A stretch of DNA of 64,000 bases from Blastococcus sp. LR1 (GCF_020166105.1 NZ_JAIUJY010000005.1:327679-391678), one strand, 5' to 3'. Positions 47,034 through 56,096 are shown, numbered from the stretch's first letter. Notes: a model not told the origin generated them from the letters alone. Numbers and translations are program-made.

Positions 47034-49982
47034 GTGCCAGGCAAAGCCCGCGTACACGAACTCGCCAAGGAGTTCGGTGTCGACAGCAAGACCGTGCTCG
47101 CCACGCTCAAGGAGCAGGGCGAGTTCGTGAAGTCCGCGTCCTCCACCGTCGAGGCCCCCGTGGCCCGACGGCTCCGTGAGGCACTCGGCGCCGCCACCGG
47201 CGGCAGCAGCGCACCGGCCGCTCCCGCGGCCCGCCCCAGCGCCCCGGCGCCCAAGCCCGCCGCTCCCGCGGCACCGGCCGCGCCCTCGGCGCCGGCCGCT
47301 TCGGCGCCGGCCGCTTCGGCTCCGGCCGCTCCGGCTCCGGCTCGTCCGTCCGCCGCTCCGGGACCGCGTCCCGGCCCGCGGCCGGCCACGCCGGCTCCGG
47401 CCGCCCAGGCGCCCGCTCCGCAGGCGCCCGCCCCCGAGGCTCCGGCCGCCCAGGCTCCGGCTGCCCAGGCTCCGGCTGCCCAGGCTCCGGCGGCTCCGCG
47501 TCCGGCTGGGCCCCGCCCGGCCGGTGGTGGCGCCCCCGGCGGTCCGCGTCCCGGCCCCCGGCCGGCTCCGCGTCCCGGTAACAACCCCTTCAGCAGCGCG
47601 CCGCGTCCGGCTCCGGCCGGTGGCGCCCCGCGTCCGGGCGGTCCGGCTGCGGGCGGTCCTCGCCCCGCGCCCGGCGCCGGTGGCCCCCGTCCCGCGGGTC
47701 CTGGCGGTCCCCGCCCGGCTCCCGGCGCGGGCGGTCCCCGTCCGGCCCCGGGTGCCGGCGGTCCGCGTCCCGCTCCCGGTTCCGGCGGTCCCCGTCCCAA
47801 CCCGGGCATGATGCCGCAGCGTCCGTCCCCGGGCATGATGCCCGGGCGTCCGGCCGGCGGCGGTCGTCCCGGTGGCGGCCCCGGTGGTCGTTCCGGCGGT
47901 CCCGGTGGCGGCGGTGGCCGTCCTGGTGGTCCCGGCGGCGGCGGTGGCTTCCGTCCCGGTGGCGGCGGCGGTGCCCCCGGCGCCGGCGCGCCGGCCGGTG
48001 GTGGCTTCCGTGGTGGCGGCGGTGGCCGTGGCCGTGGTCGCGGTGGCTCCGGTGCAGGCACTGCGGGCGCCTTCGGGCGTCCCGGTGGTCGCGGTCCGGT
48101 CCGCGGGCGCAAGAGCAAGAAGCAGCGGCGTCAGGAGTTCGACTCCATGGCGGCGCCCAGCATGGGCGGCGTCAGCCTGCCCCGTGGCAACGGGCAGACC
48201 GTCCGGCTGCCCCGTGGCGCCTCGCTGACCGACCTCGCCGAGCGCATCAACGCCGAGCCGGCCGCGCTGGTCACCGCCCTGTTCCACCTGGGCGAGATGA
48301 TCACCGCGACGCAGTCGGTCAACGACGAGACGTTGCAGCTCCTCGGTGCCGAGATCGGCTGGGTCATCCAGGTCGTCAGCCCCGAGGACGAGGACCGCGA
48401 GCTCCTCGAGACCTTCGACCTCACCTTCGGCGACGAAGAGGGTGAAGAGGGCGACTGGGAGTCCCGTCCGCCGGTGGTCACCGTCATGGGTCACGTCGAC
48501 CACGGAAAGACCAAGCTGCTCGACGCCCTGCGGCACAGCAACGTGGTCTCGAAGGAGGCCGGTGGCATCACGCAGCACATCGGCGCCTACCAGATCGTCA
48601 CCGAGCTGGAGCACAACGAGCGTCCGATCACCTTCATCGACACCCCGGGTCACGAGTCGTTCACCGCGATGCGTGCCCGTGGCGCGAAGGTCACCGACAT
48701 CGTCGTGCTGGTCGTGGCTGCCGACGACGGCGTCATGCCGCAGACGGTCGAGGCGCTCAACCACGCCCAGGCCGCCGAGGTGCCGATCGTCGTCGCGGTG
48801 AACAAGATCGACAAGGAGGGGGCCAACCCCGCCAAGATCCGCCAGCAGCTCACCGAGTACGGGCTGGTGGCCGAGGAGTACGGCGGCGACACGATGTTCG
48901 TCGACGTCTCCGCGACCACCCGTCAGGGTCTCGACGAGCTCCTGACCGCGATCCTGCTGACCGCCGACGCCTCCCTCGACCTGCGCGCGAACACCGAGCA
49001 GGATCCGCAGGGTGTCGTCATCGAGGGCAAGCTGGACAAGGGTCGTGGCCCCGTCGCCACGGTGCTGGTCCAGCGCGGAACGCTGCGTCAGGGCGACTCG
49101 ATCGTGGCCGGAGACGCCTACGGTCGCGTCCGCTCGCTGCTCGACGAGCACGGCAACAAGCTCAAGGAAGCCCTGCCGTCGCGGCCGGTCCAGGTCGTCG
49201 GCCTGACCTCGGTCCCGCGTGCCGGTGACACCTTCCTCGTCGTCGAGGAGGACCGGGTGGCCCGGCAGATCGCCGACCGCCGCCAGGCCCGCATCCGCAA
49301 CGCGCAGAACGCCTCCATGCGCAAGCGGATCAGCCTCGAGGACCTCGACGCGGCGCTCAAGGAGACCCGTCAGCTCAACCTGATCATCAAGGGCGACAAC
49401 TCGGGCACCGTCGAGGCGCTCGAAGAGGCGCTCATGAAGATCGAGGTCGACGACGAGATCTCGCTGCGGGTCATCCACCGCGGCGTCGGTGGCATCACCA
49501 AGAGCGACATCGACCTCGCGCTGGCCGACGACGTCATCGTCCTGGGCTTCAACGTCCGGGCCGAGGGTCAGGCCACCGAGCTCGCCAGCCGCGAGGGGGT
49601 GGACGTCCGGTACTACACGGTCATCTACCAGGCGATCGACGAGATCGAGGCTGCGCTCAAGGGCATGCTCAAGCCCATCTACGAGGAGGTCCAGCTCGGT
49701 ACGGCGGAGGTCCGCGAGGTCTTCCGGGTGCCGAAGATCGGCAACGTCGCCGGTTCGCTGGTCCGCAGCGGCACGATCGTCCGCAACTCGAAGGCCCGTC
49801 TCATGCGCGACGGTGCCGTGGTCGCCGACAACCTGACCGTGGAGTCGCTCCGCCGGTTCAAGGACGACGCGACCGAGGTCCGCGAGGGCTACGAGTGCGG
49901 TATCGGGCTGGGGTCGTTCAACGACATCAAGCCCGACGACGTGATCGAGACCTTCGAGATGCGCGAGAAGCCGCGCGAGTAA
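47034..49982 (+). CDS. infB: Translation initiation factor IF-2
   Basis: IF-2 is the GTPase that places initiator tRNA on the ribosome. The 982-residue protein starts [22 protein letters not shown] (first IF2_N domain) and continues with a 330-residue disordered linker, Ala/Pro-rich to about residue 215 then Gly/Pro/Arg-rich. A second IF2_N domain ([20 protein letters not shown]) precedes the G domain with [27 protein letters not shown] and NKIDKEGAN. Domains II-IV follow ([46 protein letters not shown]). The start is GTG 47034 with GAGGAG upstream. Repeat copy C lies immediately after its stop. Confidence 0.97.
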   Translation: MPGKARVHELAKEFGVDSKTVLATLKEQGEFVKSASSTVEAPVARRLREALGAATGGSSAPAAPAARPSAPAPKPAAPAAPAAPSAPAASAPAASAPAAPAPARPSAAPGPRPGPRPATPAPAAQAPAPQAPAPEAPAAQAPAAQAPAAQAPAAPRPAGPRPAGGGAPGGPRPGPRPAPRPGNNPFSSAPRPAPAGGAPRPGGPAAGGPRPAPGAGGPRPAGPGGPRPAPGAGGPRPAPGAGGPRPAPGSGGPRPNPGMMPQRPSPGMMPGRPAGGGRPGGGPGGRSGGPGGGGGRPGGPGGGGGFRPGGGGGAPGAGAPAGGGFRGGGGGRGRGRGGSGAGTAGAFGRPGGRGPVRGRKSKKQRRQEFDSMAAPSMGGVSLPRGNGQTVRLPRGASLTDLAERINAEPAALVTALFHLGEMITATQSVNDETLQLLGAEIGWVIQVVSPEDEDRELLETFDLTFGDEEGEEGDWESRPPVVTVMGHVDHGKTKLLDALRHSNVVSKEAGGITQHIGAYQIVTELEHNERPITFIDTPGHESFTAMRARGAKVTDIVVLVVAADDGVMPQTVEALNHAQAAEVPIVVAVNKIDKEGANPAKIRQQLTEYGLVAEEYGGDTMFVDVSATTRQGLDELLTAILLTADASLDLRANTEQDPQGVVIEGKLDKGRGPVATVLVQRGTLRQGDSIVAGDAYGRVRSLLDEHGNKLKEALPSRPVQVVGLTSVPRAGDTFLVVEEDRVARQIADRRQARIRNAQNASMRKRISLEDLDAALKETRQLNLIIKGDNSGTVEALEEALMKIEVDDEISLRVIHRGVGGITKSDIDLALADDVIVLGFNVRAEGQATELASREGVDVRYYTVIYQAIDEIEAALKGMLKPIYEEVQLGTAEVREVFRVPKIGNVAGSLVRSGTIVRNSKARLMRDGAVVADNLTVESLRRFKDDATEVREGYECGIGLGSFNDIKPDDVIETFEMREKPRE
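47200..48100 (+). repeat. Low-complexity Ala/Pro and Gly/Arg repeat region inside infB
   Basis: Short in-frame units repeat many times, such as [32 protein letters not shown] and [12 protein letters not shown]. Nucleotide repeats (CAGGCTCCGGCTGCC and GGTCCCCGTCCGGC types) make the segment prone to expansion or contraction. Length differences between relatives are to be expected. Confidence 0.85.
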
Positions 49983-50054
49983 CAGAAGGACCCCGCTGCC
50001 CCCACGCCACGCTCCGCGCGGCGTGGGGCCCTGCAGCGGAGCCGTTCCAGCACG
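49983..50054 (+). repeat. Intergenic hairpin repeat, copy C
   Basis: The element begins CAGAAGGACC directly after the infB stop and ends AGCCGTTCCAGCACG (50040-50054), as in copy B. The arms CCGCTGC (49993-49999) with GCAGCGG (50033-50039), and CCCCACGCC (50000-50008) with GGCGTGGGG (50020-50028), form a long perfect stem with a small bulge. Arm sequences differ from copy B, but complementarity is kept. A role as terminator, RNA-processing site or mobile miniature repeat is possible. Confidence 0.75.
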
Positions 50055-50077
50055 CTGACGTAGGAAGGCGGTGGGGG

Positions 50078-50371
50078 ATGTTCACCGGATCCCTCACCGC
50101 CGACCTGCTGCTGGGCGATGTCCACTCGCTCAAGGGCAAGCGCGCCGTCGTCCGGCCGATCGTGGCCGAGCTGCGGCGGCGCTTCGCCGTCGCCGCCGCG
50201 GAGGTCGGTGACCAGGACCTGCACCGACGTGCGCAGGTCGGGGTCGCCGCCGTGGCCGGCGACGCCGGGCAGGTCACCGACGTGCTCGACGCCTGCGAGC
50301 GGTTGCTGGCTGAGCGGCCAGAGGTGACGCTGCTGTCGACGCACCGTCAGCTCGTCAGCGACAGCGACTGA
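50078..50371 (+). CDS. DUF503-family protein
   Basis: This 97-residue protein of the DUF503 family reads MFTGSLTADLLLGDVHSLKG, RAVVRPIVAELRRRFAVAAA and AQVGVAAVAGDAGQVTDVLD. It lies between infB and rbfA, the usual place in Gram-positives, where a role in ribosome or translation function is suspected but unproven. The ATG at 50078 follows a GGTGGGG ribosome site. Confidence 0.88.
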   Translation: MFTGSLTADLLLGDVHSLKGKRAVVRPIVAELRRRFAVAAAEVGDQDLHRRAQVGVAAVAGDAGQVTDVLDACERLLAERPEVTLLSTHRQLVSDSD

Positions 50372-50412
50372 CGCACCGGTCGGCGCAGCCCCCGCCGTCC
50401 ACCCCGTTCTCC

Positions 50413-50432
50413 GGCGCGCCTCGAGGCGCGCC
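50413..50432. terminator. 20-bp perfect palindrome upstream of rbfA
   Basis: The sequence from 50413 to 50432 is GGCGCGCC-TCGA-GGCGCGCC, symmetric over all 20 bases. It would form an 8-bp GC hairpin after the DUF503 gene and before the AGGAGG site of rbfA. It could be a terminator or processing signal. Confidence 0.55.
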
Positions 50433-50451
50433 CCGCCCCTAGGAGGGTCCG

Positions 50452-50964
50452 ATGGCCGACCCGGCCCGCGCCCGCAAGCTCGCGGTGCGCATCCGTCAGA
50501 TCGTCTCCGCCGCGATCGAGACCCAGATCAAGGACCCCCGGCTGGGCATGGTGACCGTCACCGACGCCCGCGTCACCAGTGACCTCCGCGAGGCCACGGT
50601 CTTCTACACCGTCTACGGCGACGAGACCGCGATCGCCGACTCCGCGGTGGCGCTGGCCAGCGCCACCGGGGTGCTGCGGTCGACCGTCGGCAAGCAGACG
50701 GGGATCAAGTTCGTCCCCTCGCTGGAGTTCATCGCCGACATCGTCCCGGACACCGCCCGGGAGCTCGAGGAGGCGCTCGAGCGTGCCCGGCACGCCGACG
50801 CCGAGCTCGCCCGCGCCCGGGAGGGCGCCAGCTACGCCGGTGAGCCCGACCCCTACCGCCGTCCCGCCGAGGACGACGAGGACGAGGACGAGGACGACAC
50901 GGTGGCCTCCGGCGCTGCCGATGAGGGATCCGAGGACCCCGCCCCGACGAGGAGCGCACTGTGA
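50452..50964 (+). CDS. rbfA: Ribosome-binding factor A
   Basis: RbfA matures the 16S rRNA 5' end and 30S subunits. The KH-like core is plain (ARKLAVRIRQIVSAAIETQI, DPRLGMVTVTDARVTSDLRE, VGKQTGIKFVPSLEFIADIV). A 55-residue acidic tail follows (DDEDEDEDDTVASGAADEG), larger than in enterobacteria. The ATG at 50452 has AGGAGG upstream. Its stop overlaps the next small gene (GTGA). Confidence 0.96.
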   Translation: MADPARARKLAVRIRQIVSAAIETQIKDPRLGMVTVTDARVTSDLREATVFYTVYGDETAIADSAVALASATGVLRSTVGKQTGIKFVPSLEFIADIVPDTARELEEALERARHADAELARAREGASYAGEPDPYRRPAEDDEDEDEDDTVASGAADEGSEDPAPTRSAL

Positions 50965-51200
50965 CCGAGAACGACCCCGACCCGTACGAGCCCGACGAGG
51001 GCGAGGGCACGTCGGTGCTGGGCGGCCAGGCCGTCCCCGCCTCCGGTGACCCGACCGACGGCGGCAAGACCGGCGAGATCGGGGAGGCCCCGAGCATCGC
51101 CTCCGACGAGCCCGACGACGGCACCGAGTACGCCGTGGGCGGGGGCGACATCACCGAGCACCAGGGCGGCCGGGTGGCCGACCCCGACCCGGGCGCGTGA
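50961..51200 (+). CDS. Small acidic hypothetical protein
   Basis: This 79-residue protein is very rich in Asp, Glu, Gly and Pro (TENDPDPYEPDEGEG, SDEPDDGTEYAVGGGD) and probably disordered. It overlaps both rbfA (GTGA) and the DHH gene (GTGA), and such tight coupling supports a genuine coding region. No family was recognised. A role together with RbfA or the nanoRNase is only a guess. Confidence 0.7.
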   Translation: MTENDPDPYEPDEGEGTSVLGGQAVPASGDPTDGGKTGEIGEAPSIASDEPDDGTEYAVGGGDITEHQGGRVADPDPGA

Positions 51201-52225
51201 GCGCGGGAACCACGACGCCGCCCGAACCGGTGGACGCGGACCTCACCGAGGCGCTGCGCGCGGCGTCCGAGGTGCTGGCAAACGCCGCTGATGCGCGGGC
51301 CACTGTCGTCCTCTCCGGTCACGTGCAGCCGGACGCGGACGCGCTGGGCAGCACTCTCGCACTGGCCGAGGGCCTCCGTCGCCGCGGTGCGCGCGTCCTC
51401 GCGACGTTCCCCGGCCCCTTCACCCTGCCGGCGTCGCTCGGCTGGATCCCGGGCGCCGAGGGGCTGGTCCCCTCGGACTCGGTGCCCGCCTCGCCCGACG
51501 TGTTCGTCAGCCTGGACGCCGCGTCACCGGGACGCCTCGGCGAGCTCGCCCCGCTGCTGGAGCGGGCCGCGACCTCCGTCGTCGTCGACCACCACGCCAG
51601 CAACCCCGGTTTCGGGCGGCTGCGCGTCGTCGATCCGACCGCGCCGGCGACGGTCACCCTCGTCGCCGATCTGCTCGACGGCCTGGGTGTGACGCTGGAC
51701 CGCCACTTGGCCACCTGCCTCTACGCCGGGCTGGCCGCCGACACCGGCTCCTTCCGGTTCGGCAGCACCCGCCCGGAGACCCACGAGCTCGCCGCCCGGC
51801 TGCTCAGCACGGGCATCGACCACGCCGCCATCAGCCGCCGGCTGTTCGACACCGCGCCGTTCGGCTGGCTCGGACTGCTCTCGGTGGTGACCGGTCGTGC
51901 GACCCTGGAGCCCGATGTGGGCGCCGGGCTGGTGTGGACCTGGTCCAGCGCCGCCGAGGCCGGCGAGCACGGCCTGGCGGGGGAGCAGCTGGAGGCGCTG
52001 GTCGACGTCATCCGGGCCACCGAGGAGGCCGACGTCGCCTGTGTGCTGAAGGGGCAGCCCGACGGCTCGTGGACGGTGTCCATGCGCTCCCGTGGCGGCA
52101 CCGACGTCGCGCAGGTGGCCATGGCCCTGGGCGGAGGCGGGCACCGCGCCGCCGCCGGCTACACCTCGCACCTGGACCGCGAGGGAACCGTCGCAGCGCT
52201 GCGCGACCAGCTTCGCGGCCGATGA
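51197..52225 (+). CDS. nrnA: DHH-family phosphoesterase (NrnA-like oligoribonuclease)
   Basis: This 342-residue protein of the DHH/DHHA1 type degrades short RNA oligonucleotides and/or pAp; mycobacterial relatives also cleave cyclic dinucleotides. Motifs: SGHVQPDADALGSTLALAEG, FVSLDAASPGRLGEL, VVDHHASNPGFGRL (DHH), GLAADTGSFRFGSTRPETHE and the DHHA1 motif ALGGGGHRAAAGYTSH. The start is GTG 51197, coupled to the acidic protein; the stop overlaps the MATE gene (ATGA). This position after rbfA is conserved in actinobacteria. Confidence 0.95.
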   Translation: MSAGTTTPPEPVDADLTEALRAASEVLANAADARATVVLSGHVQPDADALGSTLALAEGLRRRGARVLATFPGPFTLPASLGWIPGAEGLVPSDSVPASPDVFVSLDAASPGRLGELAPLLERAATSVVVDHHASNPGFGRLRVVDPTAPATVTLVADLLDGLGVTLDRHLATCLYAGLAADTGSFRFGSTRPETHELAARLLSTGIDHAAISRRLFDTAPFGWLGLLSVVTGRATLEPDVGAGLVWTWSSAAEAGEHGLAGEQLEALVDVIRATEEADVACVLKGQPDGSWTVSMRSRGGTDVAQVAMALGGGGHRAAAGYTSHLDREGTVAALRDQLRGR

Positions 52226-53544
52226 CCGGGCGGTCCACCGGACCGCGCAGCTCGCCCGGAGTGCTGGCCCTGGCGCTCCCGGCGCTGGTGGTGCTGGCCG
52301 CCGAGCCGCTCTACCTGCTCGTCGACACCGCCGTCGTCGGCAACCTGGGCACGGTCGCGCTCGGCGGGCTCGCCGTCGGCGGAGGACTGCTGGCGTGGGC
52401 GGCAGCCCTGCTGAACTTCCTGGCCTACGGGACTACGGCACGCGCAGCCCGGCGAGCCGGTGCCGGCGACCGTGCCGGCGCGGTGGACGAGGGCGTGCAG
52501 GCCACCTGGCTGGCGGTCGCGCTCGGCCTGCTCGTGCTCCTGCTCTTCCAGCTCCTCGCGGGCCCGCTGACCCGGATGCTGGCCGGCGGTGCCGGCCCCG
52601 TCGCCGCGGCGGGGGAGCAATGGCTCCGCATCGCCTCGCTGGGGGCGCCGCTGCTCCTGGTCTCCCTGGCCGGCAACGGCTGGCTGCGCGGCGTGCAGGA
52701 GCTCCGCCGCCCCGTGCGCTACGTGCTCGCCGGGAGCCTGCTCAGCCTGGTGCTCTGCCCGCTGCTCGTGCACGCGGCCGGGCTCGGCCTGGTGGGCTCG
52801 GCCTGGGCCAACGTGGCCGGCCAGGCGCTCACCGCCGCGATGTTCGTCCGGTCGTTGGTGCGGGAGGGCGCCGGCTGGCGGGTGCGCCCGTCGGCGGTGG
52901 TGCGCCAGCTGGTGATCGGCCGCGACCTCCTGCTGCGGGCCGCGGTCCTGCAGGTGTCCTTCCTCGTGGCGGCCGGCGTCGCGGCGCGGACCAGCACGGC
53001 CGCCCTGGGCGCGCACCAGATCGCGCTCCAGCTGTTCTTCTTCCTCGCACTGGTGCTCGACGCCTACGCGATCGCCGCCCAGACCCTGGTCGGGCACGCG
53101 CTCGGGGCGCAGCGCCCCGAGGAGGCGCGGGAGACCGCCCGGCGCGTGGCGCTCTGGGGGCTGGGCACCGGCTGCGGCGTCGCCGTCGTGCTGCTGGCCC
53201 TGCGCGGAGTCGTGCCGCCGCTGTTCACCGACGACCCCGCGGTGCTGGCGCAGGCCGCCGTCGTCTGGTGGTTCCTGGCCGGCTTCCAGCCGGTGGCCGG
53301 AGTGGTCTTCGCGCTGGACGGCGTCCTGATGGGCGCCGGTGACGTGGCCTACCTCCGAACCGTCACGATCGCGTCCGCGCTGGTCGGGTTCCTGCCGCTC
53401 TCCCTGCTGGCCGGCCCGCTGGACCTGGGCCTGGCCGGCGTGTGGACCGGGCTGACGCTCTTCATCGCGCTGCGGCTGGTCGCCGTGCTGGCCCGGGTGG
53501 CGGGTGACCGCTGGCTGAGCGCGCCTGAGACGGTTAGGGCGTGA
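52222..53544 (+). CDS. dinF: MATE/DinF-family efflux transporter
   Basis: This membrane protein of 440 residues with about twelve hydrophobic helices is typical of Na+- or H+-driven multidrug exporters. Recognisable segments are PLYLLVDTAVVGNLGTVALGG, GNGWLRGVQELRRPVRYVLAG, HQIALQLFFFLALVLDAYAI and FALDGVLMGAGDVAYLR. The start is ATG 52222 overlapping the nrnA stop. A dinF-like gene here is conserved in mycobacteria. The substrate is unknown. Confidence 0.92.
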   Translation: MTGRSTGPRSSPGVLALALPALVVLAAEPLYLLVDTAVVGNLGTVALGGLAVGGGLLAWAAALLNFLAYGTTARAARRAGAGDRAGAVDEGVQATWLAVALGLLVLLLFQLLAGPLTRMLAGGAGPVAAAGEQWLRIASLGAPLLLVSLAGNGWLRGVQELRRPVRYVLAGSLLSLVLCPLLVHAAGLGLVGSAWANVAGQALTAAMFVRSLVREGAGWRVRPSAVVRQLVIGRDLLLRAAVLQVSFLVAAGVAARTSTAALGAHQIALQLFFFLALVLDAYAIAAQTLVGHALGAQRPEEARETARRVALWGLGTGCGVAVVLLALRGVVPPLFTDDPAVLAQAAVVWWFLAGFQPVAGVVFALDGVLMGAGDVAYLRTVTIASALVGFLPLSLLAGPLDLGLAGVWTGLTLFIALRLVAVLARVAGDRWLSAPETVRA

Positions 53545-53575
53545 GCCCCGCGAGAGCGACGGTAGGAACCGAGCC

Positions 53576-54490
53576 GTGAGCAAGCGTCCGGATGCCGATG
53601 TCCCGCCCGGCCTGATGCTCGTGGACAAGGCCGGTGGCATGACCTCCCACGACGTCGTGGCCCGGGCGCGGCGGGCGCTGTCGGTGCGCAAGGTCGGGCA
53701 CGCGGGCACGCTCGACCCGATGGCCACCGGCCTGCTGGTCCTGGGCGTCGGGACGGCGACCCGGCTGCTCGGCTACGTCGGCGGGCACGACAAGACCTAC
53801 GAGGCCACGATCCGGCTCGGCCAGGCCACGGTCACCGACGACCGCGAGGGCGAGCTGCTGAGCTCGGCCTCCACCGCCGCCCTGGACGACGACGCCGTGC
53901 GCGCCGCCCTGGCCGCGCAGACCGGCCCGCTGCAGCAGGTGCCCTCGGCGGTGAGCGCGGTCAAGGTCGACGGCCGCCGCTCCTACGACCGCGTGCGGGC
54001 GGGGGAGACCGTGGAGCTCGCCGCCCGTTCGGTCACCGTGCGCCGGCTGGAGGTGCACCGCATCGCGCGGCCCGAGCCGGACCTGGTCGACGTCGACGTC
54101 ACGATCGACTGCACCGCCGGCACCTACATCCGCGCGATCGCCCGCGACGCCGGTGCAGCCCTCGGCGTGGGCGGCCACCTCACCGCACTCCGCCGCACCG
54201 TGTCGGGGCCCTTCTCCGTCGCCCGGGCCGGCACGGTCGAGGAGTCGGCGGCCGCTCTGGTGGCCGACGGCGGCCCCGGTTTCCTGGGCCTGACCGAGGC
54301 GGCCCGGCTGGTCTTCCCGGACCGGGCGCTCACCGCCGAGGAGGCGGTCGCGCTCGGCTACGGGCAGCGCATCCCCGCAACGGGCGCGCCCGGCCTGCAC
54401 GCCGCGGTCGACCCCGACGGCCGGCTCGTGGCGCTGGTCGAGGACGCCGGTCGCGTCGCGAAGGTGACGGTCGGCTTCCCGCCGTCCTGA
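53576..54490 (+). CDS. truB: tRNA pseudouridine(55) synthase TruB
   Basis: TruB makes pseudouridine 55 in the T-arm of tRNAs. The catalytic Asp is in GHAGTLDPMATGLLVLGVG; other motifs are GLMLVDKAGGMTSHDVV, YEATIRLGQATVTDDREGE, PSAVSAVKVDGRRSYDRVR and CTAGTYIRAIARDAGAALG. The C-terminal PUA-like part is short. The start is GTG 53576, 31 bp after the MATE gene. The length of 304 is normal. Confidence 0.96.
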   Translation: MSKRPDADVPPGLMLVDKAGGMTSHDVVARARRALSVRKVGHAGTLDPMATGLLVLGVGTATRLLGYVGGHDKTYEATIRLGQATVTDDREGELLSSASTAALDDDAVRAALAAQTGPLQQVPSAVSAVKVDGRRSYDRVRAGETVELAARSVTVRRLEVHRIARPEPDLVDVDVTIDCTAGTYIRAIARDAGAALGVGGHLTALRRTVSGPFSVARAGTVEESAAALVADGGPGFLGLTEAARLVFPDRALTAEEAVALGYGQRIPATGAPGLHAAVDPDGRLVALVEDAGRVAKVTVGFPPS

Positions 54491-54500
54491 CCGCCGGGCG

Positions 54501-55202
54501 TCAGCGCAGCACCTCGAGCATCGTGCCGGCGCCGCGCTGGAACTCGTACGCGACCGGGCGCACCCGAGCTCGCAGCCCGTCGTCCCCGAGCCGGTCGACG
54601 AGGTGGGCGACCAGCTCCGGCATGGCGCGGCCGGCCTGGTCGACCAGCGGGTAGATCCGGACCCCGGCCCGCGACACCCGGGCCATCTCGCGCAGCGCCG
54701 CGACGTGGAACCCGGCGTCGAGGCGGTCGGCGTAGGTGAGCAGCAGGTGCGAGGAGAGCACCAGGTCGACGCTGCGGTCCGCGAACGGGAGCGCCGGCAG
54801 AGTCGCGGCGACGTACCGCTCCGGGTGCGCCCGCCGGTCCGCGGCGAACAGCGCGGCGGCGTCGGCGCGGTGGCGTGCGTGACCCGCCGGGTCGCCGAAG
54901 AAGTCCCACAGGTACCGGTCGGCGTTCGCCACTGCCCAGGCCTGCCCGCGGGCCAGCTCCGCGGACAGGCGCTCCTCCAGCCGTTCTGCCGGCGTGACGT
55001 ACACCGGGTCGACGGCGACCGCGCGTGCCCCGAGGGCGCACGCCGCCGCGGTGAAGCTGGACGCTCCGCCGGGGCAGTCGAGGACCCGGCCGGCGACGTC
55101 CTCGTCGCTCAGGGCGAACATCGCGCGGTACTCGTCGAAGGACCGGGCGCTGACGAGGTAGTCGCCGATGTCCCGGGAGCCGACGAGGTCCTCGCCGCTC
55201 AC
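54501..55202 (-). CDS. SAM-dependent methyltransferase-like protein
   Basis: This 233-residue protein has a class I methyltransferase-like core: RVLDCPGGASSFTAAACALGAR (motif I), VAVDPVYVTPAERLEERL and LPFADRSVDLVLSSHLLLTYA (motifs III-IV). REMARVSRAGVRIYPLVDQAG follows. It resembles a family of predicted methyltransferases of unknown substrate found in actinobacteria. I chose GTG 55202, which overlaps the stop of the upstream GNAT fragment on the same strand. It converges with truB. Confidence 0.82.
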   Translation of the reverse strand: MSGEDLVGSRDIGDYLVSARSFDEYRAMFALSDEDVAGRVLDCPGGASSFTAAACALGARAVAVDPVYVTPAERLEERLSAELARGQAWAVANADRYLWDFFGDPAGHARHRADAAALFAADRRAHPERYVAATLPALPFADRSVDLVLSSHLLLTYADRLDAGFHVAALREMARVSRAGVRIYPLVDQAGRAMPELVAHLVDRLGDDGLRARVRPVAYEFQRGAGTMLEVLR

Positions 55203-55456
55203 CGCTGCGCCCCGGGCAGTGCCTCGGCTAGGTGCACCAGCCGCAGTCCGGGGCGGACGTCCTCGCGGGAGCTCTCCGTGTAGCCCAGCCGGCCGTACAG
55301 GCGGAGGTCGGCCCCGCTGAGGGCGCCGGTGAACAGCGCGGCGCGGGGGAGCCGCGTGGCGTTCTCGGCGGCGACCAGCAGCCGGGTGCCGATGCCGCGG
55401 CCCTGCAGGTTCGCGGCGGAGGAGGGAAGGGGGCGGAGCTCGACGGGCGGGGACAC
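55199..55456 (-). pseudogene. Truncated GNAT acetyltransferase (C-terminal half only)
   Basis: The fragment starts at GTG 55456 within an open frame reaching 55531. It contains only the acetyl-CoA loop and the last strands: VELRPLPSSAANLQGRGIGT, ENATRLPRAALFTGALSG and LYGRLGYTESSRED. The usual first 60-80 residues of a GNAT fold are missing, and no candidate for them is present in the 130 bp before the next gene. It is therefore probably a decaying gene. It overlaps the methyltransferase start by 4 bp, so it may still act as an upstream coupling ORF. Confidence 0.65.
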
Positions 55457-55663
55457 GGCGGTCCTCTCGGACGACGGCGGACCGCGTGCGTCCACCGATG
55501 CGGGTGGACTGGGACGACGGAGCGCAGCCACCTACCGGCGGCGCCACCGACTCGTCGTCATGCCGCGGATGCTGCCACGCTCGGGAGCCCGGTGGCGGCT
55601 GCTCGTTCGTCCCGGTGGTTGATCTTGCGATTGGCCGGGACGCGGTGCGGGAACGGGAGGGCC

Positions 55664-55993
55664 ATGAGTGTCGTCAAGATCAACGCGATCACCGTGCCCA
55701 AGGACAAGCAGGAGCGCTTCGAGGAGCGGTTCCGTGGCCGGGCCGGTGCGGTCGAGAGCACCCCCGGGTTCGAGTGGTTCGAGCTGCTGCGCCCGGTCGA
55801 GGGCACCGACCAGTACCTCGTCTACACCCGGTGGAGCAGCACCGAGGCCTACGAGGCGTGGCAGTCGGGGCAGGACTTCGACCGCGCCCACGACGGTGGC
55901 GGCGACACCCTGGCCTCCGCGGCGCCGCACTCCGCGCACGTCTGGACCTACGAGGTGCTCGAGAACGCCGGGCCCAAGGAGACCCAGGCCTGA
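55664..55993 (+). CDS. MhuD-like antibiotic-biosynthesis-monooxygenase-fold protein
   Basis: This 109-residue ferredoxin-like protein is close in sequence to mycobacterial heme-degrading MhuD (VVKINAITVPKDKQERFEER, AVESTPGFEWFELLRPVEG, YTRWSSTEAYEAWQSG). The residues used by MhuD are present or close: Asn7, Trp66 and a His at 76 (one position later than His75 in MhuD). Heme breakdown for iron is thus plausible but not proven. The ATG at 55664 follows GGGAGG. No iron-regulated box was identified. Confidence 0.75.
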   Translation: MSVVKINAITVPKDKQERFEERFRGRAGAVESTPGFEWFELLRPVEGTDQYLVYTRWSSTEAYEAWQSGQDFDRAHDGGGDTLASAAPHSAHVWTYEVLENAGPKETQA

Positions 55994-56096
55994 GCCGGGT
56001 TACTGTGACGGCATCGGTCCCGCACACCCGCGGGGCCGGTGCCGGGCCGGCGTGCCGCCGCTCGGCGCCACTCCGCAGCACGCCCGGGTAGGAGCC

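Noticed and set aside
47450..47820. Regular repeats that could suggest a CRISPR array
   Set aside because: They lie in frame within infB, have no unique spacers of constant length and encode its Ala/Pro and Gly/Arg linker.
46983..49478. Open frame of 831 codons on the minus strand over infB
   Set aside because: Antisense to infB; repeats mirror the infB linker and no protein family is visible.
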